From positions 1 to 49,964 of the forward strand of contig CAJCIC010000074.1 in the NCBI GenBank assembly GCA_903970185.1: 49,964 bases of DNA. Direction: 5' to 3'. Shown one piece after another: positions 9,172-16,562 of the stretch. Made by a program: the position numbers and the translations under genes. The notes below the pieces were generated by a model. That model made no database searches and was not told the origin of the DNA. It saw nothing but the letters and a program-made list of their open reading frames with translations. Positions within the stretch are counted from its first letter, which is position 1; each line of letters starts with the position of its first letter. This DNA is from Gammaproteobacteria bacterium. GTDB lineage: Bacteria > Pseudomonadota > Gammaproteobacteria > Burkholderiales > Burkholderiaceae_D.

Positions 9172-10806
9172 TCACGTCTTAAATGGATGGCCGCGCCGCG
9201 TAATCGCACCGGCCGCACGATAGCCCCACCAGCTCGCCTCCTCGAAGACGGAATAGCCCGACAGGTCGGCATGGGCAAAGTGCATCGGGCCCTGCACTTT
9301 CCGTAACGCAAGCAGCCCGGGGTTCGTGCGATAGCCCGGGCCCGGGCTCGCCATGGCGTGGCCGCGGGCGGTGATCTCGACGGACTCGACGCAGGGGCCA
9401 AGTCGCCAGCCATAGGCACTGCGCAAGTCACGCGCGGCCCGCGACACCAGATCGGATGCGCTGGCAGTGTCGAGCCAGCGCCGACCGGCATCGGGAGTCA
9501 TGTCGGCAAGCGCGCTGTAGGCGCTAAATGCGGTTTTGTCCGGGCGGCTCTGGCGGATATCCTGGTGCGTCGATACGACATAACCCAATTCATGCGAGCC
9601 ATACACGACGTTGTCCCAGGCCAGCGCCGATCCCGATTGTTCCTCGGGAAACGCGTGCATGATGAAATTCGAGACCAGCCAGGGCGCATAAGGCGGCTCA
9701 TGCAATGATGCCTCATACCCGAGCGTGCTCAGGCCTTTCACGACGTGCTTGGCAACATAAAGCGGCATGGCGATGATGGCGTCTCTGGCCGACACGACGA
9801 AGGCCTCGCCAGGCGCATCGCCAGAATGGCGCACGCCTGCAACGCGCACACCGTTGCCCTCGCCGGCGATCGAAAGCGCGACCCCCTTTAAGACCCGCTC
9901 GGCGCTGAGATCGGCTTTGGCCAGAAGGCCGCGGGCGAGCGCGCTGGTGCCTTCGGGCCACGTCAAGACCGCGCCACGCTCGGCGTTTTGCGCGAGGCCC
10001 ACGCGCGCGGCAAAGTAGTGAAGTCCGGCGTACGCCGAGATTTCCCCGGCACTGCGACCATAATCGTCACGGCAGCAGTAATCGAGATACCAGCGCAAGG
10101 TCGGCGCGGTGAAGTTCTGCTCATCGAGCCAGGTCGTGAAGGTCATGCGGTCAAGGCGAAGAAACTGCTCGTCCTGTGAAGCCAGTTCGATCGGTACCGT
10201 GAACCCGCGGCGAGCGTCGGCGCCGCGCAAGGCGGCCAAGGCCTCGATGCGCCTGAAAAATGTCACGTGCTGATCGCGCTCGCTGGCAGGCACGCTGTCC
10301 ACCGGCAGGTAGCCGTCCTGCCACGCGTTCTGAAACATGACGCGCTCCGAGGGCGCATGCAACAGGTAGCGCTCGTCGTAGTAAGGACGCTCGCCAAACG
10401 GATCGGCAAGGATCACCTTCAGGTCGTAGAGCATCTCGCGCACGTGCAGCGATTCGAGCGAGGGCAGCGGCAGATAATGCGCACCCGTCGGATAGGCAAG
10501 ACCGTGGGCGCTGACTGCAGCGGCATTGCCAAAAGCCTCGGGGCCCTCGATCAGAACGATGTCGCGCACGCCCTCCTTGGACAGCTTCCATGCCGCCGTG
10601 AGGGCCGCGATGCCCGAGCCTACGATCACCACCTCGGCGCGCAGGGTCGGCGCTGACACTTCGTCAGAAGGACGATCGCGCAGCCAGTGCCCGAGCGCGC
10701 GCCCCGGATAGTCAACCACCACCGGCAGCGTCTCGAGTCGCCAGTAAGCGGTGCTCCCGAGCGCCGCTGCGGCAGCCCCTGCCGCAAGAAAGGTCCTGCG
10801 CTGCAT
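9172..10806 (-). CDS. Tat-exported FAD-dependent oxidoreductase
   Basis: A 544-residue flavoprotein. The N-terminus MQRRTFLAAGAAAAALG looks like a twin-arginine signal, so the folded FAD protein is probably exported or membrane-anchored on the periplasmic side. A Rossmann motif (VVIVGSGIAALTAAWKL) near residues 60-77 marks the FAD-binding domain. The overall layout resembles amine oxidase/NAD(P)-binding flavoproteins, but I cannot assign a substrate. The start ATG shares its first base with the TGA of the upstream spermidine-synthase-like gene (TGATG), so the two are co-translated. That context makes an aminopropylated or polyamine-type product a reasonable candidate substrate (inference). 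Confidence 0.8.
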   Translation of the reverse strand: MQRRTFLAAGAAAAALGSTAYWRLETLPVVVDYPGRALGHWLRDRPSDEVSAPTLRAEVVIVGSGIAALTAAWKLSKEGVRDIVLIEGPEAFGNAAAVSAHGLAYPTGAHYLPLPSLESLHVREMLYDLKVILADPFGERPYYDERYLLHAPSERVMFQNAWQDGYLPVDSVPASERDQHVTFFRRIEALAALRGADARRGFTVPIELASQDEQFLRLDRMTFTTWLDEQNFTAPTLRWYLDYCCRDDYGRSAGEISAYAGLHYFAARVGLAQNAERGAVLTWPEGTSALARGLLAKADLSAERVLKGVALSIAGEGNGVRVAGVRHSGDAPGEAFVVSARDAIIAMPLYVAKHVVKGLSTLGYEASLHEPPYAPWLVSNFIMHAFPEEQSGSALAWDNVVYGSHELGYVVSTHQDIRQSRPDKTAFSAYSALADMTPDAGRRWLDTASASDLVSRAARDLRSAYGWRLGPCVESVEITARGHAMASPGPGYRTNPGLLALRKVQGPMHFAHADLSGYSVFEEASWWGYRAAGAITRRGHPFKT

Positions 10807-12398
10807 CAGCGGATCACCTGATGCCAGTCCTCGTCGAAATAGCGCACCAGGGCCTGATCATTGAGGTGGTTGGCCTCGACTTCCGGGTGCGGCATGTCCG
10901 GCGGAAATTCGAACATCTCATGCGTCACATTGCCGCTCAGAAAGCGCATCGGCAAGGCGTAGCTCGAGGGCGGCACAAAGCCCGATTCGGGCGAGCCGAT
11001 GATAAAGCCCCATTCGCCAAACGAGGGTACATAGACATGGTAGGGCGATGTATGAAAACCGGCCTCGCGCAAGGTGGCATCGATCGACCAGTAGGCGTGT
11101 GGCGCAAAAAATGGCGACGTCGCCTGCACCACGACCAGGCCATGCGAGGACAGGTGGTGCAAAACGTCGCGATACATCGGTACCGAGTAGAGCTTGCCGA
11201 GCGCAAAATTGGACGGATCGGGGAAGTCGATGTAGATGACATCGAAGTAGCCTGGCGTCTCGTTGAGCCAGCGTGCCGCATCGGCATTGACAAGGTGCAC
11301 GCGCGGATCGAGGAACGAGCCGTGATTGAGCGCCGTCAACAGCGGGGCGCTGGCAAACAGATCGGTCACGGCATGATCGAGATCGACCAGTGTCACGTCT
11401 TCGACATGGTCATAGCGCAGCACCTCGCGCAAGGCGAGCCCATCGCCGCCGCCCAGGATCAGGACATGCCGTGCCCAGGGCAGCGTGGCCAGCGCCGGGT
11501 GGACCAGCGCCTCGTGGTAGCGATATTCGTCGCGGGACGAAAACTGCAGATTGCCATTGATGTATAGGCGCAGGTCGTCCTTCCAGCGCGTTAGGACCAG
11601 GCGCTGGTAGGGCGTGTTGACGGCATACACGACTTCGTCACCGAACATGCCGCGCTCACCGAGATAGACCAGCCAGTTGGACGCAAAAAAGCCCAGCACG
11701 AGCAGCGCAAGGAGCGCCACGGCATACAGGGCGCGCTCGCGAAAACGCACGATGGCGAGGCGAAAACTCCACACCGAAAAGAGGGCAACGCCAACATTGA
11801 CGATGCCAAACAGAAAGGCCGTGCGCGTAAGACCGAGGTGCGGGGCGAGCAGAAGCGGAAACAGCAAGGAGACGGCCAGCGCGCCCAGGTAGTCGAAGGT
11901 CAAAACACGCGCGATCAAGTCGCCGAAATGGGCATGGGCGCGGTTAAGGGTGCGCATCACAAGCGGAATCTCCATGCCGACCAGGGCACCAAGCAGGAAC
12001 ACCAGCACGTAAAGCAGGGCCCGAAACGGCGTCGCAAGCCAGGCGAAGGCGAGAAACAGGAGCGAGGACGACACGCCTCCGATGAGGCCGATCATGAGTT
12101 CGATGTCGACAAAGCGCGTGAGCAGCAGCTCGTCCTTGACGTAGCGCGAAAGCTGCGCGCCTACGCCCATGGCAAACAGGTAGCAGCCGATCACCGAGGA
12201 AAACTGCAGGACCGAGTCGCCAAGCAGGTAACTTGAGAGTGCCCCCGCGATCAGCTCGTAGGCCAGGCCGCATGACGCGACAAAGAACACCGAGATGACT
12301 AGAATGCGATCTTGAAGAGAGTCTCTCTTTGATTGCGCTTCGGTGCTAACGTGCGGTTGCTCAAGCTCGGATGTCACGTGGTCTGCTGGCAGGCCCAA
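10806..12398 (-). CDS. Membrane-embedded spermidine-synthase-like aminopropyltransferase
   Basis: Fusion of an N-terminal multi-helix membrane region (about residues 30-245, roughly seven segments) with a C-terminal spermidine-synthase-like domain. In the latter, NLQFSSRDEYRYHEALVHPAL, VLILGGGDGLALREVLRY (GGGDG at 316-320), VTLVDLD and DVIYIDFPDPSNF (Asp391, Asp394) match the decarboxylated-SAM and amine-binding motifs of aminopropyltransferases. It should therefore transfer an aminopropyl group at the membrane; the acceptor is unknown. Total 530 residues from TTG 12398, but GTG 12377 is equally possible and no good ribosome binding site settles it. Divergent from DUF350, with only 18 bp between the two proposed starts. 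The only SAM decarboxylase gene in view (15525) lies in the divergent arm, which supports a shared pathway. Confidence 0.85.
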   Translation of the reverse strand: MGLPADHVTSELEQPHVSTEAQSKRDSLQDRILVISVFFVASCGLAYELIAGALSSYLLGDSVLQFSSVIGCYLFAMGVGAQLSRYVKDELLLTRFVDIELMIGLIGGVSSSLLFLAFAWLATPFRALLYVLVFLLGALVGMEIPLVMRTLNRAHAHFGDLIARVLTFDYLGALAVSLLFPLLLAPHLGLTRTAFLFGIVNVGVALFSVWSFRLAIVRFRERALYAVALLALLVLGFFASNWLVYLGERGMFGDEVVYAVNTPYQRLVLTRWKDDLRLYINGNLQFSSRDEYRYHEALVHPALATLPWARHVLILGGGDGLALREVLRYDHVEDVTLVDLDHAVTDLFASAPLLTALNHGSFLDPRVHLVNADAARWLNETPGYFDVIYIDFPDPSNFALGKLYSVPMYRDVLHHLSSHGLVVVQATSPFFAPHAYWSIDATLREAGFHTSPYHVYVPSFGEWGFIIGSPESGFVPPSSYALPMRFLSGNVTHEMFEFPPDMPHPEVEANHLNDQALVRYFDEDWHQVIR

Positions 12399-12404
12399 CC
12401 TCTT

Positions 12405-12410
12405 GGGAGG
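12405..12410 (+). promoter_or_regulatory. Shine-Dalgarno selecting the TTG start of DUF350
   Basis: GGGAGG lies 6 bases before TTG 12417, ideal spacing, and 12 bases before GTG 12423. This favours the TTG start. It sits in the 18-bp gap between the divergent genes, so the promoters for both directions must overlap coding sequence. Confidence 0.5.
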
Positions 12411-12416
12411 TGCCCC

Positions 12417-12803
12417 TTGGAAGTGATCGTGAATTATGCACTCTACCTGCTAAGCGCAACGCTCCTGCTTGGCGTCTTCTTCCGCGTCTACTGCTGGGCC
12501 GCGCCATTTGACGAACTCGCCCTGATCCGCGGCGGCAACATCGCCGCGGCGCTGTCGTTAAGCGGTGCACTCATCGGCTTTTCGCTCACCGTCGCCTCCG
12601 GCATCCTGCACGCCGCTTCGCTGCTTTCGTTTTTCGCCTGGTCTGCCGGCGCTGCCGTGGTCCAGCTTCTGGTCTACGTGCTGGTGTCGCGCCTGTTGCA
12701 CATGTCCAAGGACCAGATTGAAGGCGGCAACGCCGCGTTTGGCGGCCTCCTTGGCGCAATCTCGCTTGCGGTAGGCGCAATCAACGCCGCCTGCCTGTCG
12801 TAA
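12417..12803 (+). CDS. DUF350 membrane protein
   Basis: Small inner-membrane protein of 128 residues with about four hydrophobic helices. The block LALIRGGNIAAALSLSGALIGFSLTVASGI is typical of DUF350 (YjfL-like) proteins, as is the late IEGGNAAFGGLLGAISLAVGAINAACLS. DUF350 proteins occur next to PspA-like and polyamine-related genes in other bacteria (from memory), but no biochemical activity is established. The TTG start is chosen from the GGGAGG element at 12405. The SPFH gene follows after 67 bp with its own ribosome binding site, suggesting one operon running to 15878. Confidence 0.85.
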   Translation: MEVIVNYALYLLSATLLLGVFFRVYCWAAPFDELALIRGGNIAAALSLSGALIGFSLTVASGILHAASLLSFFAWSAGAAVVQLLVYVLVSRLLHMSKDQIEGGNAAFGGLLGAISLAVGAINAACLS

Positions 12804-12870
12804 ATCCTCTGGGCGCAGAAACGCATCGTGTCATCGGGCCTTTCCCGATTTTCTCTTTAGGAGCATCGCC

Positions 12871-13887
12871 ATGAGCCTTGGATCATTCATCAAGAAACAG
12901 TTCATCGACATCCTGCAGTGGAACGAGGACACCGATGGCGTGCTTGGCTATCGCTTTCCGATGCAGGACTTCGAGATCCAGTATGGGGGCAGTCTGACCG
13001 TGCGCGAATCGCAGGTCGCCGTGTTCGTCAACGAGGGCAAGATCGCCGACGTGTTCGGGCCCGGGCTCTACAAGCTGACGACGCACACCCTGCCGGTTTT
13101 GACTTACCTGCAAAACTGGGACAAGCTTTTCGAATCGCCTTTCAAGTCCGACGTCTATTTCTTCAGCACGCGCCTGCAAACCGGACGCAAGTGGGGAACG
13201 CCTGCTGCGATTACGCTGCGTGACAAGGACTTCGGCATGGTGCGCCTGCGCGCCTTTGGCGTTTATTCCTACCGCATCGCCGATGCACGCAAGTTCTTCA
13301 CCGAGATCAGCGGCACGCGCGCAGTCTTTACGCGCGACGAAGTCGAGGACCAGTTGCGCAATATCCTGCTCTCGACCATCGCCTCGTCGCTGGGTCATGC
13401 CGATGTGCCGTTTCTCGATCTCGCCGGCAATCAGGCCCTGATGGGTGAAAAGGTCAAGGGCGACGTCAGCGCCGCGTTCGACAAGTATGGTCTTGCCGTC
13501 GATGAGTTTCTCGTCACCAGCATCAACCTCCCCGAAGACCTGCAAGAGGCACTGGACAAGCGGATTTCGATTGGCATGTCGGGCGATCTCAACAAATACA
13601 CGCAGTACCAGGTGGCCAACGCGATCCCGCTTGCCGCGCAAAACGAGGGCGGCCTTGCCGGCCTGGGTGCCGGGCTTTCGGCCGGCATGGCCTTTGGCGG
13701 CGTCATGGCCCAGGGCATGGCAGGTGCCCAGACGGCGGCAGCCGCCGCCTCCAGCGCCACCGCGCCTGCCGAAGAGAGTGCCGAGAGCCGCCTCGAAAGG
13801 CTCAAGGGCATGCTCGACAAGGGCCTGATTTCCGCTGCCGACTACGACACCGCGAAAGCCGATGTGATCAGAAAGCTGGTCGGATAG
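12871..13887 (+). CDS. SPFH (band 7) domain protein with C-terminal SHOCT-like motif
   Basis: A 338-residue protein without an obvious transmembrane helix. The N-terminal two thirds (about residues 10-240) match the SPFH/YdjI type: GSLTVRESQVAVFVNEGKIAD, GPGLYKLTT, then the stretch around FGVYSYRIADARKFF. An Ala/Gly-rich flexible region (about 255-300) leads to a short SHOCT-like tail, RLERLKGMLDKGLISAADYD. SPFH proteins form membrane-associated oligomeric scaffolds; YdjI-type members work with PspA/LiaH-like membrane-stress systems in Firmicutes. No PspA gene is visible here. A good Shine-Dalgarno (AGGAG) precedes the ATG. The DUF4178 gene starts 7 bp after the stop. Confidence 0.88.
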   Translation: MSLGSFIKKQFIDILQWNEDTDGVLGYRFPMQDFEIQYGGSLTVRESQVAVFVNEGKIADVFGPGLYKLTTHTLPVLTYLQNWDKLFESPFKSDVYFFSTRLQTGRKWGTPAAITLRDKDFGMVRLRAFGVYSYRIADARKFFTEISGTRAVFTRDEVEDQLRNILLSTIASSLGHADVPFLDLAGNQALMGEKVKGDVSAAFDKYGLAVDEFLVTSINLPEDLQEALDKRISIGMSGDLNKYTQYQVANAIPLAAQNEGGLAGLGAGLSAGMAFGGVMAQGMAGAQTAAAAASSATAPAEESAESRLERLKGMLDKGLISAADYDTAKADVIRKLVG

Positions 13888-13894
13888 CTCGACC

Positions 13895-15337
13895 ATGCAA
13901 CACGTCACCTGCCCCGGGTGCGGCGCGCCGGTCGAGTTCCGCTCGGCCGCCTCGGTCATGGCGGTCTGCGAGTACTGCAAGACCACCGTCTTGAAAGACG
14001 CCGACACGGTGCGCGATGTCGGCAAGATGGGCGATGTGCTCGAGGACTACTCGCCCCTGCGGATCGGCTCCTCGGGTTCGTTTCAGGGTCGCAATTTCAA
14101 CGTCATCGGCCGCATCCAGCTGCGCTATCCGGCGGGTTTCTGGAACGAGTGGTACATCCTTTTCGACGATGGCAGCAACGCCTGGCTGGGTGATGCTTCG
14201 GGCCAGTTCACGATCACCTTCGAGAAGCCCGCGCCGCCTCAGCTGCCCGCCTTTGCCGAGCTAAAGCCGGGCCAGTCACTCACGCTTGCCGGTCACGTCT
14301 ATACGGCATCTGACGTGCGCACGGCAAAAGCCACCGGGGGTCAGGGCGAGTTGCCCTTCCAGATGGCTGGCGGCTGGCAGGCGCAGGTCGCGGATTTCCG
14401 CTACATGGCGCAGTTCGTCACCATCGACTACTCCGAGCCAGCGGCCAGGCTGTACGTCGGCCAGGCGGTGTCGCTCGCCGAGATCAAGGCCAGCCAGCTG
14501 CGCGAGCCTGACAGCATCAGCGACACCTCGGGGCGCGTCAAAGGCAAGATCGCAAGCCTTAACTGTCCGCATTGCGGCAGCCCCGTGCAGTTCTCGCCCG
14601 GGGCGACTTCAGCCCTGATCTGTCCCGCATGCCACAGCACCGTCGATGTCTCGGCGGGGACAGCCGAGGTGCTCGCAGTCGGCCGCAAGGTCGCGGCCAT
14701 CCCGCTCTCGCTCGAGCTTGGCGCCGTTGGCAAGATCGATGGCGCAGCCTATACCGTCCTGGGTGCGCTAAAGCGCAGCACGCTCGACCAAAGTGCGAGC
14801 TGGACCGAATACCTCCTCTACGACGCGCAGCGCGGATTCTTATGGTTGATCGAGAGCAGCCGCGGCTGGGAGCGCGCCACCGTGGAAGATCTCTGGCCGG
14901 TGTGGGACCGCCCTGATAGCGTCACGCTGAATTCGCGCAGATTCGGCAAAAGCGACGATTATGGCGCCCGCGTTGACGCTGCCATCGGTGCCTTCAACTG
15001 GCAAGTCGCCGTCGGTGACACGGTACGCGTCGTCGAATTTTCCGGGGGCGAAGAACAGCTCGCCTGCGAAATCAGCGATAGCGAGTTGACCTGGTCGCGC
15101 GCGCGGCGTGTGCCCCTTGACCAGGTGCGCGCCTGGTTTGGCCAGCACGTACACACCGAGTTGACGCCGCATCCGAGCCATGCCCAGACGGCCAAGGGAT
15201 TTCTCATCCTGCTTGCCGTCGTCGATTTCATCCCGGTGCTTTTCGGCGGCGGCCTGACCTTTATGATCGTGCTCTTCACGGCGGCCTTCATCTACCTTCC
15301 GGCACTTTATCTTGACGCCATGGAAAAACGGGCATGA
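13895..15337 (+). CDS. DUF4178 protein with two zinc ribbons and a C-terminal membrane anchor
   Basis: A 480-residue protein built from a repeated unit: zinc ribbon then DUF4178-type beta domain. The first ribbon is CPGC...CEYC at the very N-terminus; the second is NCPHCGSPVQF...ICPACHSTVDV near residues 226-250. Both DUF4178 copies share the pattern of a GSSGSFQGRNFNVIGRI-like strand followed by WNEWYILFDDG or WTEYLLYDAQ. Two hydrophobic segments close the protein (about 430-470). It is probably a membrane-attached adaptor rather than an enzyme. The stop overlaps the next start as ATGA at 15334, so translation is coupled to the small peptide gene. Confidence 0.87.
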   Translation: MQHVTCPGCGAPVEFRSAASVMAVCEYCKTTVLKDADTVRDVGKMGDVLEDYSPLRIGSSGSFQGRNFNVIGRIQLRYPAGFWNEWYILFDDGSNAWLGDASGQFTITFEKPAPPQLPAFAELKPGQSLTLAGHVYTASDVRTAKATGGQGELPFQMAGGWQAQVADFRYMAQFVTIDYSEPAARLYVGQAVSLAEIKASQLREPDSISDTSGRVKGKIASLNCPHCGSPVQFSPGATSALICPACHSTVDVSAGTAEVLAVGRKVAAIPLSLELGAVGKIDGAAYTVLGALKRSTLDQSASWTEYLLYDAQRGFLWLIESSRGWERATVEDLWPVWDRPDSVTLNSRRFGKSDDYGARVDAAIGAFNWQVAVGDTVRVVEFSGGEEQLACEISDSELTWSRARRVPLDQVRAWFGQHVHTELTPHPSHAQTAKGFLILLAVVDFIPVLFGGGLTFMIVLFTAAFIYLPALYLDAMEKRA

Positions 15338-15528
15338 AGAACCGCTTCATGTTCTACCTGCTTGTCGTCACCATGATCGGCTCGCTTCTGAGCTGGAGCA
15401 GCATGTTCGCGCGTGCCACGGGCGGGCGGGGGAGCGGAAATTCCTGGTACTCGCACTCCTGGGGGGGCTACTACGGCGGCAGCTCGACAGGGGGCTGGGC
15501 CGGAGCATCGGGCGGGGGACACAAGTGA
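15334..15528 (+). CDS. Small Gly/Ser-rich exported peptide between DUF4178 and speD
   Basis: A 64-residue product. A positive start (MKNR) and one hydrophobic segment form a signal peptide or membrane anchor ending near FARA. The remaining 36 or so residues are Gly/Ser/Trp/Tyr-rich (GGYYGGSSTGGWAGASGGGHK) and probably unstructured. The ATG overlaps the DUF4178 stop (ATGA) and its TGA overlaps the decarboxylase start (GTGA), so it is locked into translation with both neighbours. I know no named family for it. The lysine and N-terminal groups could be acceptors for aminopropyl chemistry, but that is speculation. Confidence 0.72.
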   Translation: MKNRFMFYLLVVTMIGSLLSWSSMFARATGGRGSGNSWYSHSWGGYYGGSSTGGWAGASGGGHK

Positions 15529-15878
15529 GCGCTTCCTTCGAGCCGCACGGCACCCACCTCCTCGTCGATTTCCATGGCGTGCCACAAGCGCTCCTATGCG
15601 ATGGCGAAAGCCTGTCGACGCTCATGCGCGATGCCGCCCTTGCGGCGGGAGCGACGGTGCTTGGCACGCACTTTCATGCATTCGGCTTGCGTGCCGGCAT
15701 CACCGGTGTCGTACTGCTTGCCGAGTCGCACATGTCAGTCCACACCTGGCCAGAAAGCGGCTATGCCGCGTTTGACATCTTCATGTGTGGACCGCTCAAG
15801 CCGCGCAAGGCACTCGCTCTGCTTGCCCGTGCCATGGGCGCATCGCGCCACGACGTCCGCGAAATCCAGCGCGGCTAG
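15525..15878 (+). CDS. speD: S-adenosylmethionine decarboxylase (pyruvoyl type, class 1b-like)
   Basis: A 117-residue proenzyme. The self-cleavage site is in LLAESHMSVHTWPESGY: cleavage between Glu67 and Ser68 would generate the pyruvoyl cofactor. The family catalytic His73 and Cys88 (FDIFMCG) are present. It makes decarboxylated SAM, the aminopropyl donor for spermidine-synthase-type enzymes. GTG 15525 is chosen because it overlaps the preceding TGA (GTGA) and gives the normal family length; the frame is open far upstream in shadow of DUF4178. As the last gene of the plus arm it most likely supplies the membrane aminopropyltransferase at 10806-12398. Confidence 0.88.
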   Translation: MSASFEPHGTHLLVDFHGVPQALLCDGESLSTLMRDAALAAGATVLGTHFHAFGLRAGITGVVLLAESHMSVHTWPESGYAAFDIFMCGPLKPRKALALLARAMGASRHDVREIQRG

Positions 15879-15954
15879 CTCCTCCCTGCAAGTTTTGCAA
15901 GCGGCCGCGCCCCACTGGCGCCACGGCCCGGCGCAGGCCAGGGAAAGCCGGGAA

Positions 15955-15976
15955 CAGAACCTGCTCATTGGTTCTG
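15955..15976. promoter_or_regulatory. Dyad CAGAACC-N8-GGTTCTG upstream of the DUF1328 gene
   Basis: A perfect 7-bp inverted repeat with an 8-base spacer lies about 40 bp before the DUF1328 start. It could be an operator for a dimeric regulator, or an RNA hairpin at the end of the speD operon. There is no T-run directly after it. Confidence 0.4.
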
Positions 15977-15980
15977 ACTT

Positions 15981-15993
15981 GCGCAAATTGCGC
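15981..15993. promoter_or_regulatory. Dyad GCGCAA-A-TTGCGC upstream of the DUF1328 gene
   Basis: A near-perfect palindrome 5 bp beyond the preceding dyad and 24 bp before the start codon. As RNA it could pair only 4 bp with a 5-base loop, followed by TTTCGTTTC, so it is at best a weak terminator; an operator is as likely. Confidence 0.35.
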
Positions 15994-16016
15994 TTTCGTT
16001 TCGTCAAGGAGCCGAC

Positions 16017-16187
16017 ATGTTGCATTACGCCGTCGTCTTTTTCGTCATTGCACTGATCGCCGCCCTGTTTGGCTTTGGCGGCATTGCCGCTGGCGCCGTG
16101 GAGATCGCCAAGGTGCTGTTCTTCATTTTTATCGTGCTGTTCTTGGTGTCGCTAATTGGCGGCCTGATGCGGCGCAACCGACTTTAG
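16017..16187 (+). CDS. DUF1328 small membrane protein (YtjA-like)
   Basis: A 56-residue protein with two hydrophobic helices. Sequence [20 protein letters not shown], then [20 protein letters not shown] and a basic end LMRRNRL, is the standard DUF1328 pattern. These proteins are common in proteobacteria and often linked to envelope or osmotic stress, but their role is not known. A strong AAGGAG lies 4 bases before the ATG. The entericidin gene starts 40 bp downstream, and the two probably share a promoter and the terminator at 16422. Confidence 0.85.
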   Translation: MLHYAVVFFVIALIAALFGFGGIAAGAVEIAKVLFFIFIVLFLVSLIGGLMRRNRL

Positions 16188-16227
16188 TGCAACCGACTTG
16201 AGTTCATTTACCAACCCTGGAGCCATC

Positions 16228-16365
16228 ATGATCAAGACCACACTCGCCGCGCTGTTTGCGCTTTCGCTTCTCACACTTGCTGGCTGCAATACGGTTGCAG
16301 GCGCAGGTCAGGACGTATCAAACGCGGGCACCGACGTTCACAACGCCGCAGAACGATCGAAGTAG
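16228..16365 (+). CDS. Entericidin-like small lipoprotein
   Basis: A 45-residue lipoprotein precursor. A signal peptide MIKTTLAALFALSLLTLAGC ends in lipobox LAGC (Cys20). The mature part, CNTVAGAGQDVSNAGTDVHN, carries the entericidin pattern of a NTxxGxGxD core followed by amphipathic residues. Entericidin A/B are membrane lipoproteins of a stress-associated locus; in many genomes only one B-like copy is found. No second copy is adjacent here. It is followed by an intrinsic terminator about 57 bp on. Confidence 0.85.
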   Translation: MIKTTLAALFALSLLTLAGCNTVAGAGQDVSNAGTDVHNAAERSK

Positions 16366-16421
16366 ACGCACCGAACAAGTCAAACAAGATGAAGTCGGCC
16401 TGGTCGTGCGGGCCCCTCGGA

Positions 16422-16450
16422 GGCGCGTCTCGTACGCGCCTTTTTTTCTT
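16422..16450 (+). terminator. Intrinsic terminator after the entericidin gene
   Basis: A 7-bp GC-rich stem GGCGCGT (16422-16428) and ACGCGCC (16434-16440) with a 5-base loop is followed directly by seven T residues. It should end transcription of the DUF1328-entericidin unit. It is the clearest terminator in the window. Confidence 0.85.
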
Positions 16451-16562
16451 TGTGCCGCAAGGCAAAGCGATCATGGATGCAGCCCGAGCCCACTTTGCGG
16501 TAGGATGACCATCCATTTGCCGGCTCTGGCATTCTCCGCTCGGAAATCGCCATCCCCTGATC

